DNA of 64,000 bases from Paulownia fortunei (Eukaryota; Streptophyta; Magnoliopsida; Lamiales; Paulowniaceae), in contig CM033114.1 in NCBI GenBank assembly GCA_019321725.1, positions 13,620,278 through 13,684,277 of the forward strand. Direction: 5' to 3'. Numbering within the stretch: the first letter of the stretch is position 1; each line of letters opens with the position of its first letter. Below the pieces are notes generated by a model. The model was not told the DNA's origin, did no database searches, and saw nothing but the letters and a program-made list of their open reading frames with translations. Positions 58,591-64,000 of the stretch are shown here, piece by piece. Made by a program: the position numbers and the translations under genes.

Positions 58591-59503
58591 GATTCTCCTT
58601 CGGATGAATAGTCTTGTCAACAACTTTTCCATTTCAAAGAGTTATGATCGAATTAGCCTCATTGATTGAATTTTCACTTGAAAAAAGAAACATGATAGTG
58701 AGTGGAAGGATTAGGTTGAGGTTGAGCAGAAAATTTACCTTTTTTATGGGTACGTAAAAGAACTGTCATTGTTAATTATGCTTTTGACCTCATTGATGTC
58801 TTGTGAAGTTTGGTTATTGATGTTTGTTTGTGTATGCATAAATTTGTGCAAAGTTTTCTCAAAGGATTTTGTATATGGTGTTAAATAAGAAGGAAATTCT
58901 GGTGGCTTTTTGGAATGTAGTAGTTGGGCGTGGTTCTCATCTCGCCAACTAAAATTGGGATGATTTCTCCATTGTAGATTGCAAGTTTCAGAATATGGAG
59001 AATAATTTTTTTTTTAAATGTATTCATGAAATTTGATTATGTTGGAATATTTAGGCATTCATTGGTGGAGTGTCCCACATGTTCACAAATACTACAAACT
59101 TCTTCATCTTGTATATATCTGTTTTCTTTTACTTTTTAAGTTCTATGGCCTCAACTTTTCTTGTTAAACTAGTAATCCTAGTATTTAGATTATTTTCTTG
59201 ACTAAGATAATATTTTTATTTATTATTATTACCAAGATTAGATCCAATAGAACCTTCAGAAGAATTAACACTATACCATGATTGAGAGTTTTCTACCAAA
59301 TGGTCTAGATATTCTAGGGCTTCATTAGATTCTTTATCAAGAAACTCACTATTACACAGTGTTTCAACAAATTGCAAGTAATAACACATGCTACGCACCA
59401 TGGTGGAAGTGTGTGGAGGTGACTGAACCAAATTTCCAAATAAAGTTTTAGAATTATTTCTTACTAAATGACAAGAAGTATGACTACCATACCATATGAA
59501 CAT
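58591..59503 (-). pseudogene. A3 gag
   Basis: The ATG at 59503 (MFIWYGSHTS) matches the family A start. The capsid half is deleted: the frame jumps from about QFVET near 59378 to the SNEALEYLDHL block. The knuckle region near 59040-59090 aligns with A1 with changes. Confidence 0.8.
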
Positions 59504-59573
59504 ATAATTATAAATAAACTCACAATATTTACAAAGGAGTAATATTTACAAACTTGAATACTTACCTTTCCTT

Positions 59574-59590
59574 CCTCAGCAACGATGCTA
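59574..59590 (-). other. A3 degenerate primer binding site, tRNA-Asp type
   Basis: The minus strand reads TAGCATCGTTGCTGAGG, in place of the A1 site. Confidence 0.65.
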
Positions 59591-59596
59591 AAAACT

Positions 59597-61367
59597 TGTT
59601 ATAACGTTAAGATCGTAAACCCAAGTATAGGTTGTATCAAGTAATAAATTTCTTGGGAGTACGAGATAGACCCACAGGGATGTTTTTTGAAGTTTTCGGG
59701 TTTATATTTTTTAAAAGATGGCTGAATATTGTTTAGATTATAAAGAAAAATTCACGCTATAACTAAGAAATCAAAGGAATAAAAGTACCAAGGATTAGGG
59801 ACCTAGTCTTGAGTTTTGGATAGATAAATGATTATTTATTTATTTTCTCTCTTTTAAATACCACTATTGAAATCCATACATAATGAAGGTTCCAATGGAA
59901 AGATGTTATCAAATAGCTCATGCATTAAGGTAATCATGATATTGTCTTACTATTTGCAAAATATCTTTTAACACCAATACTTGTATATGGGATCAAATAT
60001 TTATACACATCTTTGTCTACAATAAATCAAGGTTTTATGTTAGCAGTCAGTGGAGTAGAACCGTGTAATAAGCTAAATGAACCTAAGTATTTGTTGTGCC
60101 ATTCATGATACAAAAATCAAGAATTACGACTGAACAAGAAGGGTTTTAACGCCAATACTTATTTTATGGGATTAAGTATTTATACACACCTTTGTCTACA
60201 ACAAATCAAGATTTTATGTTAGCAATCAATGGATTCGAACCACACAATAAGCTAAATAAACCCAAATATTTGTTGTGCCATTGGTGATACATAAATCAAG
60301 AATTACAACAAAACAAGAAGGGTTTCAATAAAAAATTAAAATAATAATATAACGCACCTGAACATTATAAACCTTTATAACTATTTCTCTTCCTCTATCA
60401 ATAGGTTAACCCTTTCTCCTCAGTTAAATAAAATTTAAAAAGACATAATGAAAATAAAAAAGACTAGAAGTAGAAGAGAAACTAGATAATACATTTCTAT
60501 TACTACTATAAAACAAAGCCTAAAGAAAGACAACAATAAAACATTCTTTTCCCCTCTAAGGGTTTTTTATGTTCTTGATTGCCATCCAAGAGCCCATTTT
60601 TATATTAGAAGAGTGCCCAAATTGGTATCTCCAAATTCACTCCAAATTAACTTCAATTGTGCTCTAAATTCACATGTCATTTTTTGATCCAAATTTTATC
60701 ACATATTTTTCTCCATGAAATTAGATGATTTTGGAAAAGTGATCAACATGAAAGCTATATATTCCTTTATTAGCTTCATTTTCCAACTTGAATTACCTAA
60801 TCCCAACAATCAGGGATAATGTTATGCTCTATTTAAGAAGATGTGTCAACATAGATAGATCCTGTCCAATGTATACACTTGGATGAATTTTATGCTTTAA
60901 TCAAGGCTGAATTGGGTTGAGCTTCTAACAAAAAAGTTATAGTTATATCCCTTGGCTTTTAAATGAAACAAGATTTAGGTCTATAGGGCTTTTTAACTTG
61001 GATTTATGCCCAAAATACAAAAACTGCACAAGTTTGGAAATATGCTTTGAATTTAATGCAAGCCCAATAATTACTTGCAAAGTTCGAGTGATTTCTTGCA
61101 TATATTTTGATCTACATATGATGGACTTACACAAAAATGATGCATTTATTCTAATTGTGATGCTTATTTGATCTAATCAAATATTTTCTCCCAACTTACT
61201 CACGAAATGTGTTGTTTTCTTTAGTTTTTATTTTAGCTTTTTTTGATCTCTTTTTGTTCATCGATTCCTTAACACAAAATATTAATAAAATTATAATATT
61301 AACAAGAATAAAGCAAGAAAAGTATAAAGGATTTGATACAAACATATGTGAAAATATGCACTTATCA
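59597..61367 (-). repeat. A3 5' LTR (1,771 bp) with internal duplication
   Basis: It starts TGATAAGTGCA at 61367 and is homologous to the A1 LTR throughout, apart from a divergent block at 61040-61260. It contains a 178-base tandem duplication (59966-60143 and 60144-60322). Confidence 0.88.
59966..60322. repeat. 178-bp tandem duplication in A3 LTR
   Basis: Two copies begin TTTTAACACCAATACTT and TTTTAACGCCAATACTT and both run through the TTTGTTGTGCCATT block. A1 has one copy (about 9418-9580). Confidence 0.9.
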
Positions 61368-62411
61368 AAATGCTCCATTCTAGTTTGTTTGTGACCCTTT
61401 AGGTTCATAACTAAGCTAACAGTGGGTTTGCAATATTTGCAACTTATGAATAACAATTATTCTGATTAATTAATCTAATAAATTAATTCACTTGAAATTA
61501 ACTCCTTAATTTCAAGAACCTCACAAACTATGGAAAGCACATAGCAAGTGTATCATGGTTCCTAATCTTAGGAGAAATTGCGAGAGAACCTATTTCAATT
61601 ACAAGTACCATACACGTAAGGTCCTTCTGCCATCTAATCTCTTGATTGAGTCTAGTGTATGGATTATAAGTTGAAACTCTAAATAACTCGATATTTATGT
61701 CCCATTTCAAGTTCCAATAACTTATAATATATCTATATTCATACTGCCTTGGCCAAGGGTTTAGAGTTGTGAACTATGAAAATATATGAGATTCACTTGT
61801 TCTATACAAGAGATGGATTCTTTATTGGCCACTCATTAACCTCCATGCATGCCAGTATAATTCTAACATATCTTCTTTGTGATTGTCAAGTAATCAGGAG
61901 ATATATCAAAATGAGGCAAGGCGTACATAATGCTATTATGGTGCCTCAACTTTGAGTACTAATTATGTACTATTGTAATATGTAGATTCTTATTTCGACA
62001 GACGACGTCTCCAACTATGAATCTCCAGCGGGCCTATTCAGTGTGCTTGTTCTCTAACAAGAACTCGCATACATGTACTAGCATCACTACGCCAATTCCT
62101 ATAGAATGAGACATCATTCTCAATTGAGCATGCATCATATGTACATGTCTTATTAGGCTATTTGATATCTCATCTCAAAAAGTCCTCGACCCAAAACTAG
62201 TTTAAGACTAGTGCCATAGAGGTATGTTCCATGATCGCCATAATATGCACGACCATGCCCTTTAGCTAAATTTGGTCTATAGACTTTATCTAATGTGTAG
62301 AAAATAAATGCAAAGCCTAAGATAAAGAGGATGTTTAAAAAAAAGATCATTTACAATATATAAGAATAAAAGACGCCCAGTCAAATTGGTGCGTCGTGCA
62401 CTACTCTAATA
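61368..62411 (-). repeat. C3 5' LTR, outer 1,044 bases
   Basis: It aligns with the outer half of the C3 3' LTR (about 24457-25502), and the right end CTCTAATA is followed by the target duplication gtttt. The inner half was lost with the primer site. Confidence 0.83.
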
Positions 62412-63720
62412 GTTTTTGCATTATCTAATCAATTTGTAGAATGGACTACTACTAACTGGGCACCTCTAGGAGTAGATACTACTACACCTCCTAACATGCC
62501 TTTCAATGCACAAGAGTCCAAAGAGCAAGTCAATTTTGTGAACAACCAAACTTCAACTATAGGGGCAATCCATTACCAAATCACTACCATCTGGGGGCTT
62601 CATAACTTAAAATTTGTCATACAAAAATAGTTGAAATATGCCTCAACCCCTTTCGGGCTATAATAATCCTTCTAGTTCTAATATGCAAGGGATGTGGAAA
62701 AGACATCCTTGGAGGATGAGCTTAGCACTTTCACTGGTGAGACTATAGCTTGATTTAATCGGGAACATTGAGACTTAGATTAGATAGTTGATGTCTAGTA
62801 TGGAAGCATAAATGAAGTCCTTGGAAACCCAAATAGGATAGTTAGCCACATGAATGAGTTCATAATAGAAAAAGGAAATTTTCCAAGTGACGCTGAGGTC
62901 AATCTTAGGGAGAATTGCAAGGCGACATAACTATGGATTGGTCCTAAATATAAAAGTCTGGAATTGAAGAAGTCCACCATAGATAGACTTCAAACTCATG
63001 CACGATTCAAAAGTCCAGAGATGGAGCAATAAAAAGAAGAGAGAATTCAGAATGATGAACAAACAGGGGCTAGGAAGCCTAAACATAATTATAACCTTAA
63101 AATTCCTTCTAATTTAATTATCCACTCCTCTTTCCTTAAAGATTATAAAACAAAAAGTTAGATACTTAATTTGCTAAGTTTTTGGAAATCTTAAAAGGAA
63201 ATTCACATTCACATCCATTTTGAAGATGCATTGGCGCAAATGCTAAATTATGCAAAGTTTATGAAGGATGTGATTTTAAGGAAGAGAATATTAGTAGACT
63301 TTTAGACTGTCAAGCTTACAAAGGAATACAATACTATCATTCAGAAAAAGCTACCTCAAAAGTTAAAGAATTCAAGGAGTTTCACTATCCCTTTCACTAT
63401 AAGAGGTTCTTTATTTGATAAAGCCTGGTGAAGGTGGACAAGTTCATATTTTCAACAAATTTTATGATGCTTGATATGGAAGATGATCAAAAGATTTCAT
63501 ATTTTTGATAGATTTTGTGGTGCTCGATATGGAAGAAGACCAAGAGATTCTTCTAATGCCTAGACAACCATTCCTTACTACTAGTAGAGCGTTCATAGAT
63601 GTGGAGTATGGAGAGCTGACTTTGATGGTTAATGATAAGGCAGTGATGTTCAATATCTACCGCACCATGAGGCTTCAAAAGGAGCCTAACACATGCCATC
63701 GGATTACAGTTGTGGAGTAG
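62412..63720 (+). pseudogene. D gag (second part) and protease remnant
   Basis: It starts at gtttt and continues the gag of 22405-23311 (VFALSNQF, then ESKEQVNFVNNQ, later KSLETQ-GQL). At 63240-63420 come YAKFMKDV-type protease text and a deletion that removes the DLGAS site, with a partial duplication of about 55 bases around 63437-63545. The frame 63505-63720 (IDFVVLDMEEDQEILLM and RAFIDVEYGELTLM) is the part after the active site. Confidence 0.8.
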
Positions 63721-64000
63721 TGCATTCATACCCACCTTGTTAAACAACACCCGTGGACCCCTTGTGGAGATGCTTTATTCATTCCATGATACAAGTTATA
63801 GATTATTTGATTGATGATGACTGATGGGGGATAATTTCATCTTTGTATAATTTGATACCTAGCATCACTAGAATGCAACACGTGTACTACAAGGATGACC
63901 AATTAGTATGATGACATATGGATGTCTCCTAATCTTACTGAGCTAAAGAGCACAACCCTTGGGGGAGTCCGTTGCCAGGTAGAGATAGGACGCTAAGGTC
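63721..64000 (+). other. D region after protease, probably post-pol non-coding
   Basis: The first 100 bases match the B2 linker after the protease (FIHSMI-type text). No reverse transcriptase follows within the window. Text near 63930-63980 resembles the post-pol block only weakly. The element continues past the window end. Confidence 0.45.

Larger units (their letters stand above)
56128..61367 (-). mobile_element. A3: family A gypsy fragment with a foreign protease segment, joined tail to tail with A2
   Basis: Read leftward from 61367: 5' LTR, primer site, gag, then a segment from a different Athila family (58590-57366), an integrase remnant, the passenger frame and the first third of LOG, ending at 56128. 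Reverse transcriptase, most of the integrase and the 3' LTR are missing. Its LTR end abuts the remnant of the C3 5' LTR at 61368. Confidence 0.82.
23312..62411 (-). mobile_element. C3: Angela-like copia element, minus strand, split by nested gypsy elements
   Basis: The 3' LTR (25502-23312), pol (25518-29850), gag (30712-29861) and leader (to about 31530) are on the left. The outer 1,044 bases of the 5' LTR are at 62411-61368, and the outer ends share the target duplication gtttt. The material between 31531 and 61367 is family A sequence with C2 and B2 inside. The primer site, the inner half of the 5' LTR and about 800 bases of leader are missing. Confidence 0.85.
21188..64000 (+). mobile_element. 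D: B-like Athila gypsy element, host of C1 and C3 (runs past window end)
   Basis: The 5' LTR remainder 21188-22260 is followed by a tRNA-Asp type primer site and a degenerate gag that stops at 23311. The same gag continues at 62412: removing copia C3 and one copy of gtttt rejoins gag text aligned with B2 (reading up to the SNQF block). Protease and linker follow to 63720, then what looks like post-pol non-coding sequence to the window end. No reverse transcriptase is seen. Confidence 0.83.

Noticed and set aside
59966..60322. Direct repeats as a satellite array
   Set aside because: Only two units, confined to one LTR.

Overview
The window is repeat-dense, AT-rich plant nuclear DNA, most likely from a eudicot. 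The evidence is the set of LTR retrotransposon lineages: Athila-like Ty3/gypsy elements primed by tRNA-Asp, and an Angela-like Ty1/copia family primed by initiator tRNA-Met. I found no host gene in its native context, no tRNA or rRNA gene and no CRISPR array. Almost everything can be assigned to LTR retrotransposons nested in one another, and all are eroded by stops, frameshifts and deletions. I use family A (Athila-like, LTR starting TGATAAGTGCA), family B (Athila-like, LTR starting TGATAAGTTGG) and family C (copia, LTR starting TGTTAGAGTA).

Layout. The outermost element visible is a plus-strand B-like gypsy element D (5' LTR 21188-22260, gag 22405-23311, resuming at 62412 and running to the window end). 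Two minus-strand copia elements sit in it. C1 lies in its 5' LTR (to 21187, leaving the window on the left). C3 lies in its gag (23312-62411, flanked by the 5-bp target duplication gtttt). C1 is interrupted by gypsy B1 (11559-17740) and gypsy A1 (1-10659). C3 is interrupted by a solo-LTR-like insert (26357-27910), gypsy A2 on the plus strand (about 31600-56127) and gypsy A3 on the minus strand (56128-61367). A2 is itself split by copia C2 (33356-42424, the best-preserved copia) and by gypsy B2 (44257-52892).

The main finding is in family A. Between the integrase and the 3' end, all three copies carry an intronless copy of a plant LOG gene (cytokinin riboside 5'-monophosphate phosphoribohydrolase), preceded by a second passenger reading frame of about 185 codons that I do not recognise. 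A1 keeps the diagnostic PGGFGTLEE motif in a 142-codon open frame, A2 has a full-length but mutated copy, and A3 has the amino-terminal third. Three copies at the same place in the element mean the gene was captured before the family spread. A2 and A3 are joined tail to tail, so their LOG and passenger sequences form inverted-repeat arms around 56 kb. If that region is transcribed it could fold into a LOG-matching hairpin RNA.

The LTRs and leaders also contain recurring non-coding structure: GC-rich perfect hairpins in AT-rich surroundings, a conserved ATTGgGGACAAT hairpin before the polypurine tract, and a conserved GGGAGGCAACC block after pol in the B and E families.
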